Of a stretch of DNA of 64,000 nucleotides, positions 32,124-41,708 are shown one piece after another; position 1 is the first letter of the stretch, and each line of letters opens with the position of its first letter. Source of the DNA: Polynucleobacter asymbioticus (GTDB taxonomy: Bacteria > Pseudomonadota > Gammaproteobacteria > Burkholderiales > Burkholderiaceae). The notes under the pieces were generated by a model. That model saw only the letters and a list, made by a program, of their open reading frames with translations, made no database searches and was not told the origin of the DNA. The DNA lies in assembly GCF_018687575.1 (NCBI RefSeq), contig NZ_CP061297.1, positions 434,001 through 498,000 of the forward strand. Reading direction: 5' to 3'. A program made the translations under genes and the position numbers.

Positions 32124-34073
32124 ATGAATTTATATAAAACTAAATTAGCGATTGCCGCTTCACTCATCGTGGCTGGCAATGTGTATGCACAAAGCTTGCC
32201 GAATGTCATCGTTACAGCTAAGCCGGATGTAGCAGAGATTGAGATCGACCGATTTTCGAGTACCTCTGCTGTGATTACCGACGAAACGATTCGTGATTTA
32301 CATGCTGCAGATTTATCTTCAGCTTTGCGCAATACGCCGGGAACCCAAATTACTCGTTACAACCCTGTTGGTTCGTTCGGTGGCGATCAGGGCGGCTCTA
32401 TTTTTATTCGCGGAATGGGCCTCAGTCGCCCAGGAAGTGAGATTAAGACATATATTGATAATGTTCCAATGTATATGCCTGTTTGGGGGCATGCATTATT
32501 GGATTTACTTCCAGTTAACGGGATGAGGGACATCACAATCTACAAGAGTCCTCAGCCTCAAATTAATGGAAATAACTTTGCCTCCATTAATTTAAATACC
32601 AAGACTGCCGGACCTAACAACGGTGTATCCGGTAATGCACGAGTTTCCTATGGTTCTTATAACACCGTGATTGAGCAGGTAGATCTAGCCGGTCGCAGTA
32701 ATGATGTTGATTTTTCACTAGCACAAGGATTTTCTAAATCCAATGGCGCAAGAGCAAATGGTAGCGGGCAGTTAGCTAACATTATGGGTTCTGCTGGATT
32801 TAAGATTGATCAAAATTGGAAGGTCGGTATCAGCGGAATGGCGCTTAACAATACCGCTAAAGATCCTGGCAATAACACCCTGCCATCCCCAGCCATAGCC
32901 CCAACATACGATAGTAATGCGCAAATGGTGACGGCTTTTGCAAGGCATAATTATGATTCGGTAGAAGGTGAGTTTCGCATTTATTCAAATACTGGTAATG
33001 GAAATTTGAATAATGATTTGATATCTGGAGGGTGGGGAAACAGTTATAACAATTTCACCATGCAAGGTATCCGCTGGAAAGAGTCAATCACCCCTTGGCA
33101 AGGCGGAAATGTTTTGCTTGGCCTTGATTATGACTCTTCAAGCGGAAGCGTAACAAGTACTCCAGCCTTTAATGGTGCGCTTTCAAACGTAACTGCAAAG
33201 ACGACCCTACCAACCTATAAATTAACATCCCCTTATATTGGAATCAGTCATAGCCTTATGTTAAATAGCAAGTGGTCTCTGGTTCCATCTGCTGGTGTAC
33301 GCAATTATCAGAATAATCAATATGCATCAAAGACTGCTCCTTACGGTGGTATCTCTCTAGTTTCTGACGTCGCAACCATTTTCTTTAACGCCTCGCAGGG
33401 TATTAACTATCCTGGGATGGAGGGACCAGCTTTGCAAGCTTCCATTCCTGTGAATTGGGCTAATCAGTCGTGGAAGAATTTATCCGCTGAAGAAATGAGT
33501 CACATGGAGGTGGGTGGAAAATTCTTTATAGATAAAAAAACTAGAATTGATACAAGCCTTTTCCAAGACACGATTAAGAATCGATCTGTCTTTACATTCA
33601 CGAACGTTCCATTCGCCCCACCGAATGCAGCATGGAGTACTTATGGTCAATACACTATGCAGGGCGTTGAACTTTCCGCCCAAAGAGAATTCATTCCAGA
33701 ATTGACGGTATTTGGCGGGTGGACCTATTTAAATAACAATAGTGCTGAAAATTTACCTTATGTGCCTCAAAATGCATTTAATGCTGCCATTACTGGGTAC
33801 CTTGGAAAGTTCAGGCTATCTGTTGATGCTCAGTATCAAACATCCTTTTATTCACAGACTTTAAGCCGTAATACCGGATCAACCAATACTACTTTAGTAA
33901 ACGGCTCGACGGTAGCTAATGCTCGTGTGTCCTATCCAGTTCCAGAGTTAGGTAGGAAGGGTGAGGTCTTTGTGATGGTTGAAAACATCTTTAATCAACA
34001 GTACAGCTATCGCCAAGGTTACCCAATGCCAGGAACTTGGGGATCCGTTGGTTTGTCAGCGAGCTTCAACTAA
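32124..34073 (+). CDS. TonB-dependent outer-membrane receptor, probably for copper
   Basis: The 649-residue protein has a signal peptide (cleavage near VYAQ, residue 23), a TonB-box-like PNVIVTA and a plug domain (about 35-160, with TPGTQITRYNPVGSFGGDQG and IRGM). A 22-strand-type barrel ends in an aromatic C terminus (LSASFN). The setting among DUF2946, copper-uptake-associated and PCu(A)C genes points to a copper or copper-chelate ligand, like OprC/NosA receptors, not a siderophore. Sequence alone cannot fix the ligand. No Fur-like site is seen upstream. Confidence 0.85.
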   Translation: MNLYKTKLAIAASLIVAGNVYAQSLPNVIVTAKPDVAEIEIDRFSSTSAVITDETIRDLHAADLSSALRNTPGTQITRYNPVGSFGGDQGGSIFIRGMGLSRPGSEIKTYIDNVPMYMPVWGHALLDLLPVNGMRDITIYKSPQPQINGNNFASINLNTKTAGPNNGVSGNARVSYGSYNTVIEQVDLAGRSNDVDFSLAQGFSKSNGARANGSGQLANIMGSAGFKIDQNWKVGISGMALNNTAKDPGNNTLPSPAIAPTYDSNAQMVTAFARHNYDSVEGEFRIYSNTGNGNLNNDLISGGWGNSYNNFTMQGIRWKESITPWQGGNVLLGLDYDSSSGSVTSTPAFNGALSNVTAKTTLPTYKLTSPYIGISHSLMLNSKWSLVPSAGVRNYQNNQYASKTAPYGGISLVSDVATIFFNASQGINYPGMEGPALQASIPVNWANQSWKNLSAEEMSHMEVGGKFFIDKKTRIDTSLFQDTIKNRSVFTFTNVPFAPPNAAWSTYGQYTMQGVELSAQREFIPELTVFGGWTYLNNNSAENLPYVPQNAFNAAITGYLGKFRLSVDAQYQTSFYSQTLSRNTGSTNTTLVNGSTVANARVSYPVPELGRKGEVFVMVENIFNQQYSYRQGYPMPGTWGSVGLSASFN

Positions 34074-34169
34074 TTTTTTGACGCTTGCCGTATGGAGTTG
34101 AATTAGATCTCATTCAATACTGAATTTACTTTAGGAATTATTTGTTGCATTCACAAAAGGAGTATCACT

Positions 34170-34586
34170 ATGTTTTTGAAGTCACTGAAGGCTGTAGTTA
34201 TTACCACTCTAGCGGCATTGTCTTTATCAGCCTTTGCTGCTGCCAATGATCCGCTGTTTATCAACCTTTCAACTGACGAGCCAGGTCGTGCCTCAATGGC
34301 TATTAATTTTGGCAAACACCATTTTTCTAGCGGTCATCCATTAACTATTTTTTTGAATGATAAGGCTGTGATGATGGGTGTAAAGGCTGGAGCTACTAAG
34401 TTTTCCGATCAGCAGCAGGCTTTATCTGAGGTAATCTCTAGTGGGGCCTTAGTCATCATGTGCCCCATGTGCCTAAAGCAGGCTGGTTTTACAGAGGCTG
34501 ATTTGATCGCTGGTGTCAAACTGGGTGGACCAAAGATTACTGGCGATGCTTTATTTAAAGATGGCACCAAGACAATGAGTTGGTAG
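34170..34586 (+). CDS. Exported DsrE-like protein
   Basis: The 138-residue protein has a signal peptide (cleavage near SAFAAA, residue 24). The mature part is like the DsrE/DsrF sulfur-relay fold: PLFINLSTDEPGRASMAINF, HPLTIFLNDKAVMMG, and VIMCPMCLKQAGF with a CPMC pair. Periplasmic DsrE-like proteins are found with thiol or metal systems. The CPMC motif could hold copper or a persulfide. AAAAGGAG gives a strong ribosome site, and a 96-bp gap to the receptor gene suggests it may have its own promoter. Confidence 0.75.
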   Translation: MFLKSLKAVVITTLAALSLSAFAAANDPLFINLSTDEPGRASMAINFGKHHFSSGHPLTIFLNDKAVMMGVKAGATKFSDQQQALSEVISSGALVIMCPMCLKQAGFTEADLIAGVKLGGPKITGDALFKDGTKTMSW

Positions 34587-34605
34587 TAGAGTAAAGGCAT
34601 ATAAG

Positions 34606-34621
34606 CCATCATCGATGATGG
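34606..34621. promoter_or_regulatory. Perfect 16-bp palindrome before the PCu(A)C gene
   Basis: CCATCATCGATGATGG reads the same on both strands and lies 30 nt before the chaperone ATG. It is a candidate regulator site; without a loop it is a poor hairpin. Confidence 0.35.
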
Positions 34622-34651
34622 GTATTAAAGATTAACTAGGGAGATTTACAA

Positions 34652-35140
34652 ATGAAACGCAATACATTATTAAATGCATTATTGCTTGCTGTGGTTGGTT
34701 TTGGTCTTGCTGGAATGGCTCAGGCTCAAAACGCTAAAGTAGGCCCACTGCAAATTGAGAATGCCTACACTCGTGCAACTGTTCCTGGTCAGCAAGTGGC
34801 CGGTGGCTTTATGAAGATTGAAAACAAAGGCGGCGTAGATTTATTGGTATCAGCTAGCTCTCCAGTAGCTGGCGAGGTCCAATTGCATGAGATGGCCATG
34901 GAAGGTAATGTCATGAAAATGCGCCAAGTGAAAGATATTCCAGTGCCAGCAGGTGGTGCAGTGGAATTAAAGCCAGGTGGTTTGCACTTGATGTTTATGA
35001 ACATCAAAGCGCCTTTAGCTGCTGGTGAAACTGTTCCAGTCAAACTCAAGTTTGCTAAAGCGGGTGAAGTGGAAGTGAAGATGCCTGTGAATGCAATGGG
35101 CAATCCTGGTGGTGGCCATGGCGGAGCAATGAAGCACTAA
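34652..35140 (+). CDS. Periplasmic copper chaperone PCu(A)C
   Basis: The 162-residue protein has a signal peptide (cleavage after AQAQ, near 26) and the exact Cu(I) motif of the family: His79-X10-Met90-X21-His112-X-Met114. A Gly/His-rich tail (GNPGGGHGGAMKH) may add further copper ligands. PCu(A)C delivers Cu(I) to the CuA site of cytochrome oxidase, usually with Sco/SenC, which is not in the window. GGGAG precedes the ATG. It closes the copper cluster and is followed by a strong terminator. Confidence 0.93.
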   Translation: MKRNTLLNALLLAVVGFGLAGMAQAQNAKVGPLQIENAYTRATVPGQQVAGGFMKIENKGGVDLLVSASSPVAGEVQLHEMAMEGNVMKMRQVKDIPVPAGGAVELKPGGLHLMFMNIKAPLAAGETVPVKLKFAKAGEVEVKMPVNAMGNPGGGHGGAMKH

Positions 35141-35173
35141 GCACATGCTTTAATCGTATTAAGCTGAGGTATT

Positions 35174-35207
35174 AAAAAAGCCCCTAGTTTTACTTAGGGG
35201 CTTTTTA
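35174..35207. terminator. Bidirectional terminator between PCu(A)C gene and ilvD
   Basis: AAAAAGCCCCTA / TAGGGGCTTTTT is a 12-bp stem with T-runs on both strands, serving both convergent genes. Confidence 0.92.
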
Positions 35208-35222
35208 TTTGGCTTAGTTAAC

Positions 35223-36914
35223 TTAGATCTTCAAATCTAGATCAGTCACCGCACCCTTACTTGCAGTACTTGCTAAGCTGGCATATTTCGCCAGCAAGCC
35301 GCGGGTGTAGCGTGGCTTCGGTTGCACCCAGGCGGCACGACGCTTGGCAATTTCTTCATCACTCACATTGAGTTGGATGAGGAGTTTATGGGCATCGATC
35401 GTGACAGAGTCACCTTCTTGAATGAGGGCGATAGTGCCACCAACATAAGCCTCAGGGGCAACGTGACCAACCACCATGCCCCAAGTACCACCAGAGAAGC
35501 GGCCATCAGTGATGAGACCCACCGTCTCACCTAAACCTTGACCAACGAGGGCAGAGGTAGGGGCAAGCATCTCGCGCATGCCAGGGCCGCCTTTAGGACC
35601 TTCGTAGCGAATGACTACAACGTCACCATCTTTAATCTTTTGCGCCATGATGGCTGCCATTGCGTCATCCTCAGAGTCAAAGACGCGCGCTGGGCCGGTA
35701 ATCGATGGGTTCTTGAGACCAGTAATTTTGGCAACGCAACCCTCAGGGGAGATATTGCCCTTCAAGATAGCTAAGTGACCTTGTTTGTACAGAGGATTAT
35801 CTAAAGTGCGAATCACTTTTTGATCAGCACGCGGTACTGATGGAACATCTTTCAATGTCTCAGCAATGGTTTTGCCAGTGATCGTCATGCAATCACCGTG
35901 CAAGAGGCCGCCATCTAGCAAGATCTTCATCACCTGTGGAATGCCGCCAGCTTGGTGCAGATCGGTTGCCAAGTATTGGCCTGATGGTTTCATATCCACA
36001 ATGACGGGAACGCGTTTACGGATACGTTCAAAGTCATCAATAGTCCAATCGATTTCAGCAGCACTGGTGATTGCCAGGAAATGCAAAACAGCATTAGTAG
36101 AGCCACCAACTGCCATGATGACGCTCACTGCGTTCTCAATAGATTTCTTGGTGATGATGTCGCGTGGACGCAAATTGTTTTTAATTGCCTCTACCAACAC
36201 AATGGCTGATTCATGGGCGCTAGTGACTTTCTCGGCATCGACGTTGGCCATCGTCGATGAGTAAGGCAAGCTCATACCCAAGGCTTCAAATGAGGAGCTC
36301 ATAGTATTAGCGGTATACATGCCACCGCAAGAACCGCTGCCTGGACAAGCATTTTGCTCAACACCTTTGAGATCTTCTTCGCTCAGGCGGCCAGAAGTAA
36401 ATTCACCAACAGCTTCAAATGCAGAAACAATATTCAGTTCTTTGCCTTTGAAATGACCTGGCTTAATGGTTCCGCCATAGACGTAAATTGCGGGTACGTT
36501 GGTGCGGGCAATCGCCATCATGCCGCCCGGCATGTTTTTGTCGCAACCACCAATCACTAAAACACCGTCCTGCCATAAACCATTCACACACACTTCGATG
36601 CTATCTGCAATGACTTCACGAGAGACGAGGGAATACTTCATACCCTCAGTACCCATGCCAATACCATCAGAGACGGTTGGGGTGCCAAACATTTGCGCTT
36701 TTGCACCAGCCTCTTCAAGAGCGGTTACTGCTGCATCTGCCAGTTTTTGTAAGCCGCTATTGCAGGGGGTAATGGTTGAATGGCCGTTGGCCACACCTAC
36801 CATTGGCTTAACAAAATCCTTCTCTTCATAGCCCATCGCGTAGTACATTGAGCGATTGGGTGCGCGGGCAACCCCTTCAGTAACATTACGCGAGCGTTCA
36901 TTAAGGCGTTTCAT
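35223..36914 (-). CDS. ilvD: Dihydroxy-acid dehydratase
   Basis: IlvD is an Fe-S enzyme making the 2-keto acids that precede valine, leucine and isoleucine. It shows [26 protein letters not shown] and [18 protein letters not shown] with the cluster cysteines, and [20 protein letters not shown] near the C terminus. The frame is open 38 codons upstream. The ATG at 36912-36914 ([19 protein letters not shown]) fits the family, has TGGAG upstream, and gives 563 residues. No other ilv genes are adjacent. Confidence 0.95.
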   Translation of the reverse strand: MKRLNERSRNVTEGVARAPNRSMYYAMGYEEKDFVKPMVGVANGHSTITPCNSGLQKLADAAVTALEEAGAKAQMFGTPTVSDGIGMGTEGMKYSLVSREVIADSIEVCVNGLWQDGVLVIGGCDKNMPGGMMAIARTNVPAIYVYGGTIKPGHFKGKELNIVSAFEAVGEFTSGRLSEEDLKGVEQNACPGSGSCGGMYTANTMSSSFEALGMSLPYSSTMANVDAEKVTSAHESAIVLVEAIKNNLRPRDIITKKSIENAVSVIMAVGGSTNAVLHFLAITSAAEIDWTIDDFERIRKRVPVIVDMKPSGQYLATDLHQAGGIPQVMKILLDGGLLHGDCMTITGKTIAETLKDVPSVPRADQKVIRTLDNPLYKQGHLAILKGNISPEGCVAKITGLKNPSITGPARVFDSEDDAMAAIMAQKIKDGDVVVIRYEGPKGGPGMREMLAPTSALVGQGLGETVGLITDGRFSGGTWGMVVGHVAPEAYVGGTIALIQEGDSVTIDAHKLLIQLNVSDEEIAKRRAAWVQPKPRYTRGLLAKYASLASTASKGAVTDLDLKI

Positions 36915-37064
36915 GCTGATATTGACTCCAGAAAAGAATTTGTCGAAAAGCTCTATTGTGCCGTGATACAAGGGCGAACGCAGGGGTTTATGAAGATCTC
37001 CTAGCGTTTCTGTCGTGCACTGCAACAAGCAATTTCTCTATTGTATTTGCTGCTTGAGCCTCAT

Positions 37065-37084
37065 TATTAGCTTGACAGCTAATA
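37065..37084. promoter_or_regulatory. Inverted repeat with TTGACA in its loop
   Basis: TATTAGC-TTGACA-GCTAATA has 7-bp arms, and the loop is exactly a consensus -35 for rightward transcription. No matching -10 is present 16-18 bp downstream, so its use is unclear. It lies in the 228-bp gap between ilvD and the response regulator. Confidence 0.25.
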
Positions 37085-37142
37085 TCCTTCCTAAAAAAGC
37101 TGCAGTACATTGTCCTATCTATCACTTTTTCTTTTAAATTCA

Positions 37143-37769
37143 ATGACTAAAGTTGGCCACATCTACCTAATTGACGACGATGAGTCAATGCGTACATCTT
37201 TAAGCCGAATGCTAAAAGATGTGGGTTATATGGTGGAAGATTTCTCTTCTGCGATGACATTTTTAGAGCATTCGCTTCCTGTGGCACCTGCAGTTATCTT
37301 GCTGGATATGCAGATGCCCGATATGACGGGGCTGGATTTACAGGAAAAATTAGTCCAGTTGGGCCGTAAAACCCCAATTGTGTTTGTGAGCGGCCAAAGT
37401 CACCCCCATCAAATCGTCAAGAGCCTGAAGCGCGGCGCCGTTGATTTCCTCTTTAAACCCTTCAATTTGGAGGATTTATTGAAGGCTGTTGCCGATGCTG
37501 TCGAGTTTGATAGACGTCAGCTCAAACGAGTCTCTAAAGAGGTGGAAACCAAGAGGGATTATGCGACCCTGACACCCAGAGAGAAGGAAGTTTGCTTTTG
37601 GCTGGTCAAGGGATTGCTTAATAAAGATATTGCCGTCAAACTGGGGACTACTGATGCCACTATCAAGGTCCACAAGGCTAGAGTAATGGATAAGATGAAT
37701 GTGGAATCGGTTCAATTATTAGTTGCAAAGTACCTTGAATCTGATCTTGAAAATACGCAAAATAATTAG
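37143..37769 (+). CDS. Orphan response regulator, FixJ/LuxR type
   Basis: The 208-residue protein has an N-terminal receiver (IYLIDDDESMRTSL, phospho-acceptor Asp55 in AVILLDMQMPDMTG with ATG at 37143, VFVSGQS, FLFKPFN). Its C-terminal LuxR-type helix-turn-helix is LTPREKEVCFWLVKGLLNKD and TIKVHKARVMDKM. This is the FixJ/TtrR/NodW pattern. The frame reaches back to a TTG at 37110, but the ATG gives the normal N terminus. No histidine kinase gene is in the neighbourhood, so the signal is unknown. Confidence 0.9.
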   Translation: MTKVGHIYLIDDDESMRTSLSRMLKDVGYMVEDFSSAMTFLEHSLPVAPAVILLDMQMPDMTGLDLQEKLVQLGRKTPIVFVSGQSHPHQIVKSLKRGAVDFLFKPFNLEDLLKAVADAVEFDRRQLKRVSKEVETKRDYATLTPREKEVCFWLVKGLLNKDIAVKLGTTDATIKVHKARVMDKMNVESVQLLVAKYLESDLENTQNN

Positions 37770-37849
37770 CTTCAGGGCTAATTTCCCTGATGTTGTGAAG
37801 GCACTATGATGGGCATCACTTTGATAGATAAAACACTTAAAGCACTTTT

Positions 37850-38947
37850 GTGAACTCCAATTCCAAACTCCCTGAGATTCGCAAAGAAGCTTTTGTTAAA
37901 GCCCGCGAAAAACTGAGCTTAAGCACTAAAGAACTCGGCGGTATGGCTTGTCTTTCACACCATCAAATATCTCAAATTGAAAATGGCGAGTCCAGTTTTT
38001 TCTATGGAGCCCAAAACAAATTTACTGCCGCTAAAAAAGTAGCAAAGCTACTCAACTTAAGCGATGAAGATGCATTTGATTTTGGTTCGAGCGCTCCCGA
38101 AAAATCGAATGCAGCTCCAGAGCAGCTACCTATTGCAGAGATTAAATTAGCTGATACCTCAATTAAAGAGACTGCTAGAAAAGTTGCCCCTAAAAAAGTG
38201 GGAGCAAAAAAAGAATCTGAAGTAATTAAAGAAGTAGTGGAGGAGACTCAGACTCCAGAATTAGTGGCTGAAGAAGAAAAAAACGAGCCAGCTATAAAAA
38301 TAGAATCTACAAAAGTAGAGCCTGTAAAAGTCATCTCAAAAGAAATCCCATTCTCTGCCACTTCGCCAAGCTCAAAACCTGCCTCTTCAAAGAAGCTCAT
38401 TCTTTTATTAAGTGTTTTAGCCGCACTGGTGTTCGCAGTCATTAATTTGCGTACTCTCTTTTTTGCAGACAAGCCAGAAGAAATCATTGTTGTAAAAGAA
38501 GAAATTATTGAGCCGACTCCTGCGGCAACTCCAGCTGAGCCTGTACCAGTCACTCCTCAGGCAGCAGTTGCCCCAGTAGTCGCTGCTCCTGCCACTAGTG
38601 CTGAAGCCTCAACAGCCTGTCCTGCTGAGGAAGGCATTATTAGTTACAAACCGGATGCACCCCGCAAAGCAGCTGACATGGTCTATGTACAGGTGAAGTC
38701 AAAGCAGGTTGTTTGCGTGAGTGATGCTTCTGGTAAGTTGCAAAATAAGATGGTTGAACCTGGGGTCGGCGCATCCTTTTACGGTAAGCCACCATTTAAG
38801 GTGTTAACTGGTGGCCTCGCTCAGGTAGACGTATTTTTTCAGGGCGCAAAAGTTCGCCTGACAAATCTGAATCACAAAACCTTGATATTGGATGCTGCTG
38901 AAGTGGTGGCTCCATCCGTAGACCGGACAGATTCTCAGCAGCGCTAA
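37850..38947 (+). CDS. RodZ-like membrane protein with N-terminal helix-turn-helix
   Basis: The 365-residue protein has three parts. A degenerate Cro/XRE-type helix-turn-helix fills about 10-70. A Lys/Glu-rich linker (100-175) leads to a single membrane span (183-205), then a Pro/Ala/Val-rich stretch and a periplasmic beta-rich domain (about 270-355) like the RodZ C-terminal domain. RodZ links MreB to the wall machinery. This gene is not next to ispG or hisS as the usual rodZ is, so it may be a second copy or another protein of the same design. The start is GTG, without a clear ribosome site. Confidence 0.65.
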   Translation: MNSNSKLPEIRKEAFVKAREKLSLSTKELGGMACLSHHQISQIENGESSFFYGAQNKFTAAKKVAKLLNLSDEDAFDFGSSAPEKSNAAPEQLPIAEIKLADTSIKETARKVAPKKVGAKKESEVIKEVVEETQTPELVAEEEKNEPAIKIESTKVEPVKVISKEIPFSATSPSSKPASSKKLILLLSVLAALVFAVINLRTLFFADKPEEIIVVKEEIIEPTPAATPAEPVPVTPQAAVAPVVAAPATSAEASTACPAEEGIISYKPDAPRKAADMVYVQVKSKQVVCVSDASGKLQNKMVEPGVGASFYGKPPFKVLTGGLAQVDVFFQGAKVRLTNLNHKTLILDAAEVVAPSVDRTDSQQR

Positions 38948-38966
38948 CCCTCGAGAGAGTTAGCGC
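38941..38966. terminator. Hairpin between the convergent RodZ-like and glnB genes
   Basis: GCGCTAAC / GTTAGCGC is a perfect 8-bp stem around a 10-nt loop overlapping the stop codon at 38945-38947. There is no T-run on either side, so termination would be weak or factor-assisted. Confidence 0.5.
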
Positions 38967-38980
38967 ATGAATGCTGGTAC

Positions 38981-39328
<348 letters not shown>

Positions 39329-39370
39329 TTAATACAGTAATCATACCTAGAACTGAAAACGAATGCCCGG

Positions 39371-40996
39371 TTACGCCCTAAATTGGGAGGTAATGGGGTA
39401 GCGCCAGTCACGCCCAAAGGCTCGAGTAGTCACGCGAACGCCTGGAGGTGCTTGGCGACGTTTGTACTCATTGAGCTTAATCAGGCGGGTTACTTTTTCT
39501 ACACTGTCGGGATCAAAACCGGCAGCAATAATTTGGGCGATGGATTGGTTTTGCTCCATATAGCGCTCTACGATGCCGTCCAATACTTCATACGATGGCA
39601 AGCTGTCTTGATCGGTCTGGTCAGGGCGCAATTCTGCAGAAGGGGCGCGAGTCAAAATCCGCTCCGGAATAATCGGGGCAATACTATTGCGATAGGCACA
39701 TAAGCGATAGACCAAGGTCTTAGCAATATCTTTAATGACGGCAAAACCGCCAGCCATATCTCCGTAGAGAGTGCAGTAGCCGACAGCCATCTCACTCTTA
39801 TTACCGGTTGTTAAAACGAGGCGACCAGTTTTGTTGGAGAGCGCCATGAGGAGAGTGCCTCGCACCCGTGCCTGAATATTCTCTTCAGTAGCATCCAGTT
39901 TTAAGCCTTTGAATTGCTCTGCTAAGGCATGCTCTAAAGCATCAACAGGTTCGCTGATCGGAATCTCATCGTATTGAACGCCTAGATTCTGAGCCATTTC
40001 TCGAGCATCAATCCAAGAGATATCAGCGGTATAGCGTGACGCCATCATGACGGTGCGTACCTTATCCGCACCTAAAGCATCCACTGCAATCGCCAGTACC
40101 AATGCGGAATCCACACCGCCCGAGAGGCCAATGATGACCCCTGGAAAACGATTCTTCTGAACATAGTCACGCACACCCAAAACAAGAGCTTGGTAGGCCT
40201 GGGCTTCTACGCTGGAGGGAGCCACCAGACTTCCCGGTTCTAGATCGGCTGATGCATTAACGACTACATAGCCAAGAGCGGTTTCAAACTGCGGCATCGT
40301 CATGATTACTTTGCCTGCGCTGTTCAAAGCAAATGATCCACCATCAAAAACCAATTCATCTTGACCGCCTACTGCATTGACATACACCAGCGGCATCTTG
40401 CTTACAGCGATCTGCTGGCGCAATACTTCAATACGTAAAGATTCTTTTTGGAGGTGATAGGGTGAGGCATTGAGAACCAGTAGCACTTGTGCACCGGCGG
40501 CATGGGCCTGCTTAGCAGGACTATCATGCCAGGCATCTTCACAAAGAATGAGGCCGTACTGAATGCCAGCATTTTCAAAGACACAGGCTTCCTTGCCTGG
40601 TGTGAAGTAACGGACCTCATCAAACACTTCATGATTCGGTAATTCTTGCTTGGCATAGCCTGCAATCACTTTGCCATCACGAATGACGGAGGCATAGTTT
40701 TGTAAACCAGCAGCAGTCTTTTTAGGGTGACCAATGATTACAGTCAGTCCTGGAAATTTCTGGAGCTCTAGTATTAAACAACTGAGCTCACGATCTGCGG
40801 CCTCAATAAAGGCTGGTCTTAAGAGTAAATCTTCTGGAGGGTAACCAGTGAGCGAAAGCTCTGGTGTTAAAACGATAGTAGCGCCTTGCGCGTAAGCATC
40901 TGCGGCGGCTTGAGAGATGAGCTGCGCATTACCAGGCAAATCACCCAAAAGAGGGTTGATTTGCGCTAGGGCGATTTTTTGCGAGCTCACTCCCAA
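39371..40996 (-). CDS. nadE: Glutamine-dependent NAD+ synthetase
   Basis: NadE makes NAD+ from deamido-NAD+, ATP and glutamine. The N-terminal half (about 1-260) is a nitrilase-type glutaminase domain (TPELSLTGYPPEDLL with the Glu, LILCEDAWHD with the Cys). The C-terminal half is the ATP-pyrophosphatase synthetase domain (VIIGLSGGVDSALVLAIA, LTTGNKSEMAVGY). The start is uncertain: TTG at 40996 or GTG at 40990, giving 541 or 539 residues; neither has a well-spaced ribosome site. It probably shares a transcript with ppa upstream (11-bp gap) and glnB downstream. Confidence 0.93.
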   Translation of the reverse strand: MGVSSQKIALAQINPLLGDLPGNAQLISQAAADAYAQGATIVLTPELSLTGYPPEDLLLRPAFIEAADRELSCLILELQKFPGLTVIIGHPKKTAAGLQNYASVIRDGKVIAGYAKQELPNHEVFDEVRYFTPGKEACVFENAGIQYGLILCEDAWHDSPAKQAHAAGAQVLLVLNASPYHLQKESLRIEVLRQQIAVSKMPLVYVNAVGGQDELVFDGGSFALNSAGKVIMTMPQFETALGYVVVNASADLEPGSLVAPSSVEAQAYQALVLGVRDYVQKNRFPGVIIGLSGGVDSALVLAIAVDALGADKVRTVMMASRYTADISWIDAREMAQNLGVQYDEIPISEPVDALEHALAEQFKGLKLDATEENIQARVRGTLLMALSNKTGRLVLTTGNKSEMAVGYCTLYGDMAGGFAVIKDIAKTLVYRLCAYRNSIAPIIPERILTRAPSAELRPDQTDQDSLPSYEVLDGIVERYMEQNQSIAQIIAAGFDPDSVEKVTRLIKLNEYKRRQAPPGVRVTTRAFGRDWRYPITSQFRA

Positions 40997-41007
40997 TGAC
41001 TACGAAA

Positions 41008-41544
41008 TTACTTCTGTGACTTAGCGTAGCCTTCGATGCCGTCCAAAATTTCTTTATGGGCACCAGCAACACCAGTCCAACCTTTAACTTTGACCCACTT
41101 ACCTTTTTCGAGATCTTTGTAGTGCTCGAAGAAGTGTTGAATTTGGGCAAGGAGTAATTCGTTTACATCTTCAGGTTTTTGCAAATGCTTGTAGATTGGC
41201 AAAATTTTGTCTTCTGGAACAGCCAATAACTTGGCATCTTGTCCGCCTTCATCTTCCATTTCCAACATACCGATAGCGCGGCAGCTCACTACTGAGCCTG
41301 GTACCAATGCAAATGGAGTAATGACAAGAACGTCTACCGGATCACCGTCACCAGCAATCGTTTTTGGGATGTAGCCGTAGTTGCATGGGTAGTGCATTGC
41401 TGTGCCCATGAAGCGATCTACGAATAGGCAGCCAGTTTCTTTATCTACTTCATACTTCACTGGATCCGCGTTCATTGGGATCTCAATAATGACGTTGAAT
41501 GATTCTGGGATTTTCTTACCTGGGCTGACCTTGTCGTAACTCAT
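41008..41544 (-). CDS. ppa: Inorganic pyrophosphatase (family I)
   Basis: Ppa hydrolyses pyrophosphate and pulls biosynthetic reactions forward. The 178-residue protein shows NVIIEIPMNADPVKYEVDKE, the Mg-binding DGDPVDVLVITP and KDLEKGKWVKVKGW. The ribosome site CCGGAG lies 6 nt before the ATG. It is followed after 11 bp by nadE, which makes pyrophosphate, so a ppa-nadE-glnB transcript is plausible. A bulged hairpin lies in its leader. Confidence 0.95.
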   Translation of the reverse strand: MSYDKVSPGKKIPESFNVIIEIPMNADPVKYEVDKETGCLFVDRFMGTAMHYPCNYGYIPKTIAGDGDPVDVLVITPFALVPGSVVSCRAIGMLEMEDEGGQDAKLLAVPEDKILPIYKHLQKPEDVNELLLAQIQHFFEHYKDLEKGKWVKVKGWTGVAGAHKEILDGIEGYAKSQK

Positions 41545-41573
41545 AAATACTCCGGTTAGTGATTAATGTGCGC

Positions 41574-41617
41574 TTCGATCTTAGCAAAGAGGCGGACCCT
41601 TGCTGTTGAAGATCGAA
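41574..41617 (-). promoter_or_regulatory. Hairpin in the ppa leader
   Basis: TTCGATCTT / AAGATCGAA (9 bp) continues after a 4-nt bulge into AGCAA / TTGCT. It ends 30 nt before the ppa start on the mRNA. Function unknown. Confidence 0.4.
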
Positions 41618-41708
41618 TCTATTTCCTGCAATTAAAGCCATGAATGCTTTATGGACACCATTTTAAGGCTTTCTGCAGTCAGGCCTATAGATATGAGCCC
41701 TAGGCTTC

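Noticed and set aside
37065..37111. TTGACA (37072-37077) with TACATT (37106-37111) as the promoter of the response regulator
   Set aside because: The spacer would be 28 bp; no acceptable -10 lies 16-18 bp downstream.
41545..41708. Hidden toxin gene upstream of the antitoxin-like gene
   Set aside because: No open frame of meaningful length is present on either strand between ppa and the palindrome.
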